A DNA stretch of 64,000 nt, taken from the NCBI GenBank assembly GCA_963677655.1, contig OY782088.1. The stretch is one strand, 5' to 3'. The DNA is from Saccharicrinis sp963677655 (lineage in GTDB: Bacteria > Bacteroidota > Bacteroidia > Bacteroidales > Marinilabiliaceae). Positions within the stretch are counted from its first letter, which is position 1, and each line of letters opens with the position of its first letter. Of the stretch, positions 8,670 through 16,811 are shown piece by piece. The position numbers and the translations under genes were made by a program. A model generated the notes under the pieces. That model was not told the DNA's origin, made no database searches, and worked only from the letters and a program-made list of their open reading frames with translations.

Positions 8670-10082
8670 TTACATGTATTTCCAACCGATCTCTGATTTT
8701 TCTTGTTTGTATTCGATTAAGGCATTACCTATTTTATCAAATAACTCCTGAGCTCCGGTATAAGCTACATGTTTTAGTCTTGAACCTCCCATTCTATCAT
8801 GGATTGGAAAACCTACTCTTATTAGAGGAATTCCCAATTCGCGAGCAATGTAGTATCCCTTGCTATTTCCGATCAAAATGTCGGGTTTCATGTCAATGCA
8901 CATTTCATTGATTTTTTCATAATCCAAATCACTTAAAACTTCAATGGATTTTCCATGAACAGGTGCACTTTCTTCAATCTTTTGTTTTAATATTCCACTA
9001 TTTCCTCCAGATGCAGCTACAATTACTTCAATTCCGATTTCGTCAAGAAAACTTGTCATTGCTACAACTAAATCTTCCTCTCCATATACAACTGCTTTCT
9101 TTCCAAATACATATTTGTGGCCATCTGCATAAGCATCAATTAATCTACCACGCTGCATTTTATATTTGTTAGGAATATCTTTTCCACTTATATCGCTTAA
9201 CAGCTGAAATAATTCATCAGATTGCGTGATTCCAACTGGAATGTTAATGGTGAATTTTTTTACTCCAAATTCTTTTTCAAGGTATTCAGCTCCGGTTAAA
9301 GCTAAATTTGCATTTTTAATTCTTCCTGCTAAATTACCTCGGTTAAGGATAGGGCCAAACTCAATAGAGGCTTTAGCACCTCCCATTAGTTTTAGATCTT
9401 CTACTGATGTTCCTCCATCAGGTATTCTATGATAAGTATCCCAAACTGGATTATCAAGAGTTTCTGAATAATCAGGAACCATAATATAGTCAATTTCAAA
9501 GTCTTCCAGAATGTCTTTTAACATCCTTAAATCTTCTGTTGAGATAAATCCAGGAAAGATGTTTACTTTATCATTCATTTCAACTTTAGTAGCAAATGTT
9601 TTAGTTATTGCAGCTACAGTTTCATGAAATCCATCAACATGTGATCCCTGATAACTTGGAGTTGATGAGTATACAAAATCAGGAATACTTTCATCATCAG
9701 CATTTTTTGCTTTGTAATTTCTTAAGGCTTGTCCAATATCATCACCAATAGTTTCACTTAAGCATGTTGTACAAACTCCAACAACTTTAGGATTATATTG
9801 AGCAATAACATTTTGGATTGCCATGCTGAGATTGCCTTCTCCTCCAAAAATAGTTGACTCCTCACTGAAGTTTGAAGAGGCAATGTCAACCGGCTCTTTA
9901 TAGTGACTTATTAAATATCTACGGATGTAAGTTGCACAACCCTGTCCTCCATGGATAACAGGTACACAACCTTTAATTCCTTTATATGCTATACTTCCTC
10001 CCAACGGTGAGCATACTTTACATGCATTTCTTGTTGCTACGAAGTTTTTTCTTTCTTTTAATACTGGTATCTTGTCGGCCAT
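8670..10082 (-). CDS. nifN: Nitrogenase cofactor scaffold subunit NifN
   Basis: NifN pairs with NifE as the scaffold on which NifB-co matures with Mo and homocitrate. The 470-residue protein is a NifK paralogue: it has KVCSPLGGSIAYKGIKGC, then HGGQGCATYIRRYLISHYKEP and VCTTCLSETIGDD, matching the P-cluster side of NifK/NifN, and a C-terminal RVGFPIHDRMGGSRL block. The order after nifE and before nifB supports nifN over a second nifK. The gap to nifE (10083-10226) holds short repeated words (caagtatcaag / caagtaacaag) and a small 7-base stem at 10188-10205. Confidence 0.93.
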   Translation of the reverse strand: MADKIPVLKERKNFVATRNACKVCSPLGGSIAYKGIKGCVPVIHGGQGCATYIRRYLISHYKEPVDIASSNFSEESTIFGGEGNLSMAIQNVIAQYNPKVVGVCTTCLSETIGDDIGQALRNYKAKNADDESIPDFVYSSTPSYQGSHVDGFHETVAAITKTFATKVEMNDKVNIFPGFISTEDLRMLKDILEDFEIDYIMVPDYSETLDNPVWDTYHRIPDGGTSVEDLKLMGGAKASIEFGPILNRGNLAGRIKNANLALTGAEYLEKEFGVKKFTINIPVGITQSDELFQLLSDISGKDIPNKYKMQRGRLIDAYADGHKYVFGKKAVVYGEEDLVVAMTSFLDEIGIEVIVAASGGNSGILKQKIEESAPVHGKSIEVLSDLDYEKINEMCIDMKPDILIGNSKGYYIARELGIPLIRVGFPIHDRMGGSRLKHVAYTGAQELFDKIGNALIEYKQEKSEIGWKYM

Positions 10083-10226
10083 TTTTTATGTTTCAAGTAT
10101 CAAGTTTCAAGTAACAAGATTTTTATCCTGATTTTAAATGAAGCTTGATGGATTAAACGATGTATCAATTTCTAATTTTGTATGTTAACACAAGGTGTCT
10201 TGCGTTTTTATACTTATTTAGTGATA

Positions 10227-11561
10227 CTACTTTCTTTCAATAAATTTCCACACTGGGCTACAAACTGAAGCATACACTTCTTTAGCAAAATTTAGCATTC
10301 CTACATATCCTGCTAATGCTTCCTTGCGCTCATGATTGTGGTCGCAAAATCCAAGACCCAATTTATAGGCTATTGGTCGTTCTTTTACACCTCCTATAAA
10401 TAAGTCTGCACCTGTTTTCTTAACAAAATCTGATAATTCGTTAGGATTAGAATCGTCTACGATTACAGTACCTTTATCACAAATTTTACTCAACAAGTTG
10501 TAGTCATCTTTATTTCCTGTCTGAGAGCCAACTACTACAGTTTTCATTCCCAGTAATCTTAATGCTTTTACCAAACTAATAGCTTTAAAAGCACCTCCAA
10601 CATAAATAGCCGCTTTTTTACCTTCTAGTTTTTCACGATAAGGCTGTAATGCTGGAATTAGTTTAGCAATTTCGTCAGAAACTAAGGCTCTGGCATTTGC
10701 CATTAATTCAGGATCATTAAAATGTTGAGCCACTTCGTAAAGTGCATCCGACATATCTTCGATACCAAAATAGGATACCTTTTTAAATGGTATACCATAT
10801 TCTTTTTCCATCTCACGTGCTACATGCATCATACTACCTGAGCATTGTACCACATTTAGTGATGCTTTGTGAGATCTGCGAACTTGTTCAACACGTCCAT
10901 CACCTGTTAAACATGCAATGATCTCTACACCAATTTTTTTGTAATATTCTGATAGAATCCAAAGTTCACCTGCCAGGTTAAAGTCACCTAAAATGTTAAT
11001 GCTATATTTAGGAGGTACATATTCATCATCTGTTCCTACTAGTTTCATTAAAGCATCACAAGCAGCTTTGTATCCATCTTTTTTGGTTCCTTTGAACCCT
11101 TCACTCATTACAGGGAGTACTTCAACTCCTGTTTCTTTTGTAAGCTGTTTACAAACAGCTTCAACATCATCACCAATAACGCCAACTATACAAGTACTAA
11201 AAACAAAAACTGCTTTTGGCTTATATGCTTCAATAAGCTCTGTTAATGCGTTATATAATTTCTTTTCTCCTCCAAAAACCACATCCTTCTCACGTAAGTC
11301 CGTTGAAAAGCTTAAACGGTGTAATTGCGGGCCTGATGACATTGCTCCTCTGATGTCCCAAGTATAGGCGGCACAGCCAATTGGTCCATGAACAATGTGT
11401 AGTGCATCAGCAATAGGGTAAAGTACAACCCTTGAACCACAAAAAACACAAGCTCTTTGACTTACAGATCCTGCTACTGACTTTTTTTCGCAGGCTAATT
11501 CATGTTGGTCTTCGCCTATGGTAACAATCTGGGGTGTTCTATCTTTAATAAATTTTGACAT
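10227..11561 (-). CDS. nifE: Nitrogenase cofactor scaffold subunit NifE
   Basis: NifE is the alpha-like half of the NifEN scaffold. The 444-residue protein shows the cluster-ligand cysteines C38, C41 (CVFCGSR) and C63 (VHGPIGC), then FSTDLREKDVVFGGEKKL and STCIVGVIGDD. It is shorter than NifD because the roughly 60-residue clostridial-type insertion is absent. It lies upstream of nifN on the same strand and 350 bases after nifK; the gap to nifK holds two strong hairpins described separately, so nifEN may be expressed at a lower level than nifHDK. Confidence 0.93.
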   Translation of the reverse strand: MSKFIKDRTPQIVTIGEDQHELACEKKSVAGSVSQRACVFCGSRVVLYPIADALHIVHGPIGCAAYTWDIRGAMSSGPQLHRLSFSTDLREKDVVFGGEKKLYNALTELIEAYKPKAVFVFSTCIVGVIGDDVEAVCKQLTKETGVEVLPVMSEGFKGTKKDGYKAACDALMKLVGTDDEYVPPKYSINILGDFNLAGELWILSEYYKKIGVEIIACLTGDGRVEQVRRSHKASLNVVQCSGSMMHVAREMEKEYGIPFKKVSYFGIEDMSDALYEVAQHFNDPELMANARALVSDEIAKLIPALQPYREKLEGKKAAIYVGGAFKAISLVKALRLLGMKTVVVGSQTGNKDDYNLLSKICDKGTVIVDDSNPNELSDFVKKTGADLFIGGVKERPIAYKLGLGFCDHNHERKEALAGYVGMLNFAKEVYASVCSPVWKFIERK

Positions 11562-11733
11562 AATAATCTGTTTTAATAGAAAGATTGGATTTCATTAGAC
11601 TTTCAGACCTCTTGATAAATAAAGAGTTACTTTGTAATCTGTATTTATCTAAAATCTTTTTAAAATATAGATAAGCTGATTAATTATTTCGGTTATGTTT
11701 TGTTTGTATTAATCACTTATCTTTGTAGATTCA

Positions 11734-11819
11734 AAGACCGGCGGGGTAACTTTAAATATTTATACCACCTATTATTTATTTTCTCCAGCGTTCTGAAGAA
11801 AAATCACCCCGCTAGTCTT
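11734..11819 (-). other. Nested long-stem hairpin between nifK and nifE
   Basis: Outer arms 11734-11747 and 11806-11819 pair over 14 positions (aagaccggcggggt against accccgctagtctt: 12 Watson-Crick pairs, one G-U, one mismatch on the minus-strand RNA). Inside, 11784-11803 or so forms a second hairpin, UUUUCUUCAG-AACG-CUGGAGAAAA on the minus strand (10 pairs, tetraloop). The outer stem is GC-rich in AT-rich surroundings. It could be a structured leader of nifE, a processing site or a miniature repeat of the REP type. No protein gene fits 11562-11911. Confidence 0.6.
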
Positions 11820-11849
11820 AACCTCTGGCAAACACAAATCTTTATAGGT

Positions 11850-11900
11850 TTTTAGATATGAGATATAATGAATGCCCTAGTAAAAATCTCATATCTAAAA
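11850..11900 (-). other. Perfect 15-base hairpin just after nifK
   Basis: Arms 11850-11864 and 11886-11900 (ttttagatatgagat / atctcatatctaaaa) are a perfect inverted repeat with a 21-base loop, starting 12 bases after the nifK stop on the transcribed strand. No uridine run follows on that strand, so it is better read as a 3' stabilising or partial termination element that can set the nifK/nifE ratio than as a full terminator. Confidence 0.6.
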
Positions 11901-11911
11901 TCCTTTATATA

Positions 11912-13294
11912 TTACATTGTTAATTCAAATTTCTCTTCAGTAGCAGTAGCATCTTGAACAGCCATTAATTCGTTAAGAATCATTTCAAGAATTCTAATTG
12001 CTCCTGTATAACCAATTGTAGAGAAATATTGGTGTCCAATACGATCCATAATTGGGAAACCGAATCTTACGAAAGGAATATTCTCATCTCTTGCGATGTA
12101 TTTTCCGTAAGTGTTACCGATTAATAAATCAACACCTTCTTGCTTAATCCACTGGTGTAATTGGAATGAATCCGCTTGAGCACCATTTTTGAATTTCACT
12201 TGATCAATCTTATCACCAAAGATAGCTTCCATACGCTTAGAGAATGATTTTCCTGGAGTACCAGAAATAACATAAGCAGGAACCATATCGATGTCTAATA
12301 AGAACTCACATAAAGGAATTAATTGATCAGGATCACCGAATAAAGCAACACGTTTTCCGTAGAAATACTGGTGCATATCAGTAATTAAATCCATTAAACG
12401 ACCTCTTTCTCTCTCGATTTCAGCAGGAATAGATACTGCACCAGCTTGAGCAAGAGCAGAGATGAAACGGTCAGTTGCTTTAAGTCCAATAGGAAGGTTA
12501 CATAATTCAAAAGGAACTTTGCATTGGTTATCTAGAGCAACAGCAGCAGCTTTAGAACCCCACTCACCTAGAGCAACAGTTTTCATACTATCTCCCATGC
12601 TTACTAACTCAGGAATAGTAGTACCACCTTTAGGATACATTTCAAATGAACCAGTCATAGGAGTATCAAGAACGTCTGAAGTATCAGGAACTAATACAGT
12701 TTTAATTCCCATTACGTTAGAAATTCTCTTTAATTCACGCATGTCAGCTGGTTCAACCCATCCTGAAAGAATGTTAACCTGGCGTTTAGCTTCATCAGTT
12801 TTTACAGCGAAATACTTAACGATAGCTTCAACCATATTACTAAATCCAGTAACGTGAGATCCAACGTATGATGGAGTAGCAGCTTGGATTACGTGCTTTC
12901 CTTCTGGAACTTTACCATCATCAGCAGCTTTTTTAACGATTTGATGAAGGTCATCACCAATTGTTTCAGATAAACAAGTAGAGTGAACAGCGATGATTTC
13001 AGGATCGTAAACACTAAAGATAGTAGTGATCGCTTGTAATAAGTTAGCTTGTCCACCGAATACTGAAGAACCTTCAGTAAAAGATGAAGTTGCAGCCATT
13101 ACAGGCTCTTTATAATGTTTTGTTAATGCAGATCTGTGATAAGAACAACATCCTTGAGAACCGTGGCTATGAGGTAAACATCCGTGAATACCTAGAGATG
13201 CATACATAGCACCTACTGGCTGACAAGTTTTTGCAGCGTTAACTGTTAACGCTTTTCTTTCTATTTCTTTTTCTGTCGTATGTCGTAATAACAT
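11912..13294 (-). CDS. nifK: Nitrogenase molybdenum-iron protein beta chain NifK
   Basis: NifK with NifD forms the MoFe protein that reduces N2. The P-cluster ligands are visible as C24 (TCQPVGA), C49 (GSQGC) and C107 (HSTCLSETIGDD). At 460 residues it lacks the roughly 50-residue N-terminal extension of the Azotobacter/Klebsiella proteins and so matches the short clostridial and green-sulfur type. A clear Shine-Dalgarno (aggagga, near 13305) precedes the ATG, which is uncommon in this phylum and hints at strong translation. It lies 19 bases after nifD. Confidence 0.96.
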   Translation of the reverse strand: MLLRHTTEKEIERKALTVNAAKTCQPVGAMYASLGIHGCLPHSHGSQGCCSYHRSALTKHYKEPVMAATSSFTEGSSVFGGQANLLQAITTIFSVYDPEIIAVHSTCLSETIGDDLHQIVKKAADDGKVPEGKHVIQAATPSYVGSHVTGFSNMVEAIVKYFAVKTDEAKRQVNILSGWVEPADMRELKRISNVMGIKTVLVPDTSDVLDTPMTGSFEMYPKGGTTIPELVSMGDSMKTVALGEWGSKAAAVALDNQCKVPFELCNLPIGLKATDRFISALAQAGAVSIPAEIERERGRLMDLITDMHQYFYGKRVALFGDPDQLIPLCEFLLDIDMVPAYVISGTPGKSFSKRMEAIFGDKIDQVKFKNGAQADSFQLHQWIKQEGVDLLIGNTYGKYIARDENIPFVRFGFPIMDRIGHQYFSTIGYTGAIRILEMILNELMAVQDATATEEKFELTM

Positions 13295-13313
13295 AATTAA
13301 ATCCTCCTAATTT

Positions 13314-14954
13314 TTATGCGTTAATAGTCATGCTACCTACAATCTCTGGCTCAGCTTTCCATGGAGCGTCTACTAATTTCCAAACGTTAGTAGCTAACAT
13401 ACGTTCCATTTCTTTGTAGAAGTTAATTGCTCCTTCAAATCCAGCGTAAGGACCACCGTAATCGTAACTATGTAACTGCTTCAATGGTACACCACTTTTT
13501 TGAACTACATATTTCTCTTTAATACCAGCACAGAATAAATCAGGCTTATAGAACTCGATTAATTTTTCAGTTTCCCAGTGAGAAATATCATCAATAACAA
13601 GAGCGTTCTTTTCCATTTGAGGCATCATACCTTCGTATGCGCTAAACTCGTATCCGTTTTTCTCTAATTCAGCTTTTTTCTCAACAAGATCTTCTCTCCA
13701 AAGAGCTTCGTTTTCTGTTTTAGTAATAGTTAAATCTTCGATGTTACGAGTATCAGCATCAACTTTAATATTAGGAATTACGTGACGTCCTTCGTAGTCA
13801 TCACGGTGAGCAAACTCATATCCTGCAGATAATACTTTGATACCTAATTCTTCGAAAAGATCTTGGTAGTGGTGAGCACGAGATCCACCAACGAACATCA
13901 TAGCTGATTTACCTTCAACCTTAGGCTTAACTAATGTTCTAATAGCTTCAACTTTAGCTTCTTCACGAGCACAGATTTCGTCAACTTTCTTAGTTAATTC
14001 AGCATCACCGAAGAACTCAGCAATTTTCTTAAGAGTTTTAGTTGTAGAACCAGCTCCGATAAAGTTTCCTTTGATCCAAGGAATACCATATTTTAATTCC
14101 ATCATCTCAGCGATGTAGTTGATAGAACGGTGACACATTACAACGTTTAAGTCAGCAGTATGTGCATATTCGAAACTATCATAAGAAGAGTTACCTGAGA
14201 ATGTAGAAATTAACTCAATACCAGCTTCTTCGAATAATCTTTCTAATTCGAAAGCATCTCCACCAATATTGTACTCACCTAATAAGTTAATTTGGAATTT
14301 ACCAGTTCTTTCACGGTCAACATTTCCTAATACGTGCTTAAAGATTTGGTTGTTAGCGATGTGGTGACCAGCAGACTGAGAAACCCCTCTATAACCTTCA
14401 CAAGAAAAACCAAATACGTTAATACCTAATTCAGCTTTCATGTCTCTTGATACCGAGTGAACATCATCACCAATCAAACCAACAGGACAAGTAGAGAATA
14501 CAGCAATTGCTTTAGGATTAAACAATTCGTAAGCTTCTCTGATAGCTTGCGCTAATTTCTTTTCTCCACCAAACACGATGTTTTCATCTTGCATATCAGT
14601 AGAGAATGAGTAAGGGATAAAGTTATCAGTAGCATCAGACTCTGTTTTCGTTTGGTTACGACGAGTTAACCAAGCGTAAAAACTACATCCGATAGGACCG
14701 TGAACAATTTGAAGAATGTCACGAGTTGGTCCTAATACCACCCCTCTACAACCAGCGTAAGTACATCCACGCTGAGTAATGATTCCAGGCACAGTTCTAA
14801 CGTTTGCCTGAATTTCTTGATCTTCTTCAGGAATGTTTGCTACGAAAGCTCTTTTACGTTTCTTAGCTACTTTTCCTGGATATTTTTTTGTGACTTCATT
14901 TATGAACTCTGATGGATCAGGTAATCCAGCTGTATAATCTTTCTTTTTAACCAT
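13314..14954 (-). CDS. nifD: Nitrogenase molybdenum-iron protein alpha chain NifD
   Basis: NifD carries the FeMo cofactor. P-cluster ligands are C64, C90 and C156; cofactor ligands are C274 (VVMCHRSINY) and H495 (LHSYDYGGPYAGF); the gating residues Q193 and H197 lie in SQSAGHHIAN, and the Val of GVVLGP near residue 72 is kept. The protein is 546 residues, longer than Azotobacter NifD, because of an insertion at about 388-450 that includes ENEALWREDLVEKK. That insertion and the TYAGCRGVVLGP form are hallmarks of clostridial-type NifD. The kept H/Q/C residues argue for a Mo enzyme and against a vanadium or iron-only one, as does the lack of a delta-subunit (anfG/vnfG) gene. Confidence 0.96.
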   Translation of the reverse strand: MVKKKDYTAGLPDPSEFINEVTKKYPGKVAKKRKRAFVANIPEEDQEIQANVRTVPGIITQRGCTYAGCRGVVLGPTRDILQIVHGPIGCSFYAWLTRRNQTKTESDATDNFIPYSFSTDMQDENIVFGGEKKLAQAIREAYELFNPKAIAVFSTCPVGLIGDDVHSVSRDMKAELGINVFGFSCEGYRGVSQSAGHHIANNQIFKHVLGNVDRERTGKFQINLLGEYNIGGDAFELERLFEEAGIELISTFSGNSSYDSFEYAHTADLNVVMCHRSINYIAEMMELKYGIPWIKGNFIGAGSTTKTLKKIAEFFGDAELTKKVDEICAREEAKVEAIRTLVKPKVEGKSAMMFVGGSRAHHYQDLFEELGIKVLSAGYEFAHRDDYEGRHVIPNIKVDADTRNIEDLTITKTENEALWREDLVEKKAELEKNGYEFSAYEGMMPQMEKNALVIDDISHWETEKLIEFYKPDLFCAGIKEKYVVQKSGVPLKQLHSYDYGGPYAGFEGAINFYKEMERMLATNVWKLVDAPWKAEPEIVGSMTINA

Positions 14955-14994
14955 TTGTCTTTGTTTTTTTAAATTAAACCAAGCATTCTAACTC

Positions 14995-15372
14995 TTAATC
15001 TACTGCTTTGCTACCAGTTTCTCCAGTTCTCACCTGGATCACGTCATTAATCGGTAATACAAAGATTTTTCCACAACCGTGAGGCTCTCCTTGGTTTGCT
15101 TCAATGATTGCGTCAACACAAGGTTGTACAAATGAATCATTTACAACAATTTCTAATACTCTTTGAGGACGTAAACGAGGTTCTTTACCTAAAAGCTCAA
15201 GAGCTTCAGGAGAATTGTCTTTTACACCTTCAAGAACTTTTGCTTCCCAAAGACCTTTACCTCTACCGAATACTCTTCCTGACGCAGTCATTGAAGTTAT
15301 TCCGGCATCTATTAAGGCCTTTTTTGTCTCGTTCATCTTATCGATGTTTATAATTGCCATTACTGTTTTCAT
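14995..15372 (-). CDS. nifI2: Nitrogen regulatory PII-like protein NifI2
   Basis: NifI2 is the second of two PII-family proteins lying between nifH and nifD. With NifI1 it forms a complex that binds the MoFe protein and blocks its activity when ammonium is plentiful (low 2-oxoglutarate), as shown in methanogens. The 125-residue protein begins MKTVMAIINIDKMNETKKAL; the T-loop region (SGRVFGRGKGLWEAKVLEG) is longer than in GlnB, and the C-terminal GKIFVLPINDVIQVRTGE block is kept. I chose the ATG at 15372 because upstream residues of the longer frame do not match the family. The pair is typical of anaerobic nifHI1I2DK clusters. Confidence 0.92.
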   Translation of the reverse strand: MKTVMAIINIDKMNETKKALIDAGITSMTASGRVFGRGKGLWEAKVLEGVKDNSPEALELLGKEPRLRPQRVLEIVVNDSFVQPCVDAIIEANQGEPHGCGKIFVLPINDVIQVRTGETGSKAVD

Positions 15373-15394
15373 GATCGTACAGATTTTAAGATTT

Positions 15395-15465
15395 AGATAA
15401 GAGAGATTAGATGAATAACCAGTTATTATGATATTATGCAAATTTTGTATCTAAGTCTCTTATCT
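15395..15465 (-). other. Imperfect long hairpin between nifI1 and nifI2
   Basis: Arms at 15395-15412 and 15449-15465 (agataagagagattagat against atctaagtctcttatct) pair almost completely, with a small internal imperfection. The loop contains a second short palindrome, aataaccagttatt, at 15414-15427. The structure ends about 23 bases before the nifI2 ATG and could affect its translation or RNA processing. Confidence 0.5.
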
Positions 15466-15480
15466 TAATTTAATGTGTTA

Positions 15481-15804
15481 TTAAAGCTCTTTAGTTCCTC
15501 TTGAGATAGTATATGCTTCTTCTACTTGAGAAATAAAGATTTTACCATCACCGAAGTTACCTTTACCAGTTCTTGCTGCATCCATAATTGTGTTTACAGC
15601 AAAATCTTTATCTTCAGCTTTAACAACCATCATTAACATTTCTTTTGGCAATTCATCATAAGTTACATCTCCGATTTTAATACCTCTTTGCTTACCTCTA
15701 CCAACAACTGGAGTTTTAGTAACTGCTACATAACCTGCTTCAAATAAAGCTTTAAGTACTTCACTTGATTTTTCTGGACGAACGATTGCTTTTATCATTA
15801 ACAT
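15481..15804 (-). CDS. nifI1: Nitrogen regulatory PII-like protein NifI1
   Basis: This 107-residue PII-family protein begins MLMIKAIVRPEKSSEVLKAL, has the T-loop VVGRGKQRGIKIGDVTYDELP (a NifI1 signature), and ends with GDGKIFISQVEEAYTISRG. It partners NifI2 in switching off nitrogenase. It follows nifH directly, the order seen in archaeal and clostridial clusters. An aggag-type ribosome-binding site (near 15815) sits before the start. The gap to nifH contains the 13-base hairpin at 15843-15873. Confidence 0.93.
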   Translation of the reverse strand: MLMIKAIVRPEKSSEVLKALFEAGYVAVTKTPVVGRGKQRGIKIGDVTYDELPKEMLMMVVKAEDKDFAVNTIMDAARTGKGNFGDGKIFISQVEEAYTISRGTKEL

Positions 15805-15842
15805 TTTTGGGATCTCCTATTTTTTTTGATTTAATTAGTAGG

Positions 15843-15873
15843 AATGATAGTTTTTATAAAAAAAACTATCATT
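15843..15873 (-). other. Perfect 13-base hairpin after nifH
   Basis: Arms 15843-15855 and 15861-15873 (aatgatagttttt / aaaaactatcatt) flank a 5-base loop, beginning 43 bases past the nifH stop. The stem itself holds the T/A-rich half, so it may act as a partial terminator or as a 3' block that keeps the nifH message in excess over nifDK, as is common in nif operons. Confidence 0.6.
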
Positions 15874-15915
15874 CATTGGGAATATAAGTTAGAATTTCTT
15901 CGAGAGTATTATCTC

Positions 15916-16740
15916 TTAGTTTGCAATACCGAAATCAATTAATAATTTCTCTAATTCTTCAATCTCAAGTGGATTAGGAATTACTTTCATTTCGTTAGCG
16001 TCAATAGCTTTAGCTAAAGCTCTGTACTCATCAGCTTGATTGTGCTCAGGAGCAAACTCGATAACAGTTTTTCTGTTGATCTCAGCTTGTTGAACCATGT
16101 TATCACGAGGTACAAAGTGAATCATTTGAGTTCCTAATTGCTTAGCTAATTGCTCGATCATTTCTTGCTCGTTTTCTACTTTACGAGAGTTACAAATTAA
16201 ACCACCTAAACGAACAGTACCTGATTGAGCATACTTTTGAATACCTTTACAGATGTTGTTAGCAGCGTACATTGCCATCATCTCTCCAGAAACTACGATG
16301 TAAATTTCTTCAGCTTTACCGTCACGAATAGGCATTGCGAAACCACCACATACAACGTCACCAAGTACATCATAGAAAGTATAGTCAGTTTCAAATTTTT
16401 CGTCCCAAGCACCTAATTGCTCAAGTAAGTTAATAGAAGTAATGATACCACGACCAGCACATCCAACACCTGGCTCTGGACCACCTGACTCAACGCAACG
16501 AACTTGTCCGTAACCTCTTTTTACTACATCGTCTAATTCTACATCTTCACCCTCTTCACGAAGTGTATCAAGTACAGTTTTTTGAGCTAGACCACCTAAT
16601 AATAAACGAGTAGAATCGGCTTTAGGATCACATCCTACTACCATTACATTTTTACCCATTTCAACAAGTCCTGCTACTGTGTTTTGAGTTGTTGTACTTT
16701 TTCCAATACCACCTTTTCCGTAAATTGCTACTTTTCTCAT
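15916..16740 (-). CDS. nifH: Nitrogenase iron protein NifH
   Basis: NifH is the ATP-driven dinitrogenase reductase that donates electrons to the MoFe protein. The 274-residue sequence has the P-loop GKGGIGKS at 8-15, cluster ligands C94 (GVGCAGRG) and C131 (DVVCGGFAMP), and R97, the arginine that is ADP-ribosylated in some bacteria. C94-C131 spacing is two residues longer than the usual 35, because of a small insertion in the GAWDEKFETDYTFYD stretch. It is the first gene of the cluster. A -24-like element for sigma-54 lies upstream (16795-16811). Confidence 0.97.
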   Translation of the reverse strand: MRKVAIYGKGGIGKSTTTQNTVAGLVEMGKNVMVVGCDPKADSTRLLLGGLAQKTVLDTLREEGEDVELDDVVKRGYGQVRCVESGGPEPGVGCAGRGIITSINLLEQLGAWDEKFETDYTFYDVLGDVVCGGFAMPIRDGKAEEIYIVVSGEMMAMYAANNICKGIQKYAQSGTVRLGGLICNSRKVENEQEMIEQLAKQLGTQMIHFVPRDNMVQQAEINRKTVIEFAPEHNQADEYRALAKAIDANEMKVIPNPLEIEELEKLLIDFGIAN

Positions 16741-16794
16741 CTCAATAAAAATTTTTAATAGGTTATACTAATTGTCTTTGTTGTTTTCCCTTAT

Positions 16795-16811
16795 TTCATA
16801 TCGTGTGCCAA
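16795..16811 (-). promoter_or_regulatory. Possible degenerate sigma-54 promoter of nifH
   Basis: On the minus strand ttggcac (16805-16811) matches the -24 half of a sigma-54 promoter exactly. The spacing puts the -12 half at tatga (16796-16800) where ttgc is expected; the key GC is GA. The predicted start would lie about 44 bases before nifH. I found no clean TGT-N10-ACA NifA site. The rest of 16741-17156 is AT-rich, with only an unsupported 63-codon frame on the plus strand. Confidence 0.3.

Noticed and set aside
10083..10226. caagtatcaagtttcaag-type short words as a CRISPR array or tandem repeat
   Set aside because: Units are short and irregular, with no unique spacers; this is low-complexity intergenic sequence.
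10993..11367. 124-codon frame on the plus strand opposite nifE
   Set aside because: Ser/Pro/Thr-rich shadow of nifE with no domain; the minus-strand gene explains the coding signal.
12462..12857. 131-codon frame on the plus strand opposite nifK
   Set aside because: Shadow of nifK with no family match; composition is that of an antisense frame.
13314..14954. Possible vanadium or iron-only nitrogenase
   Set aside because: NifD keeps Mo-enzyme features, NifV and NifEN are present, and no anfG/vnfG delta-subunit gene is seen.
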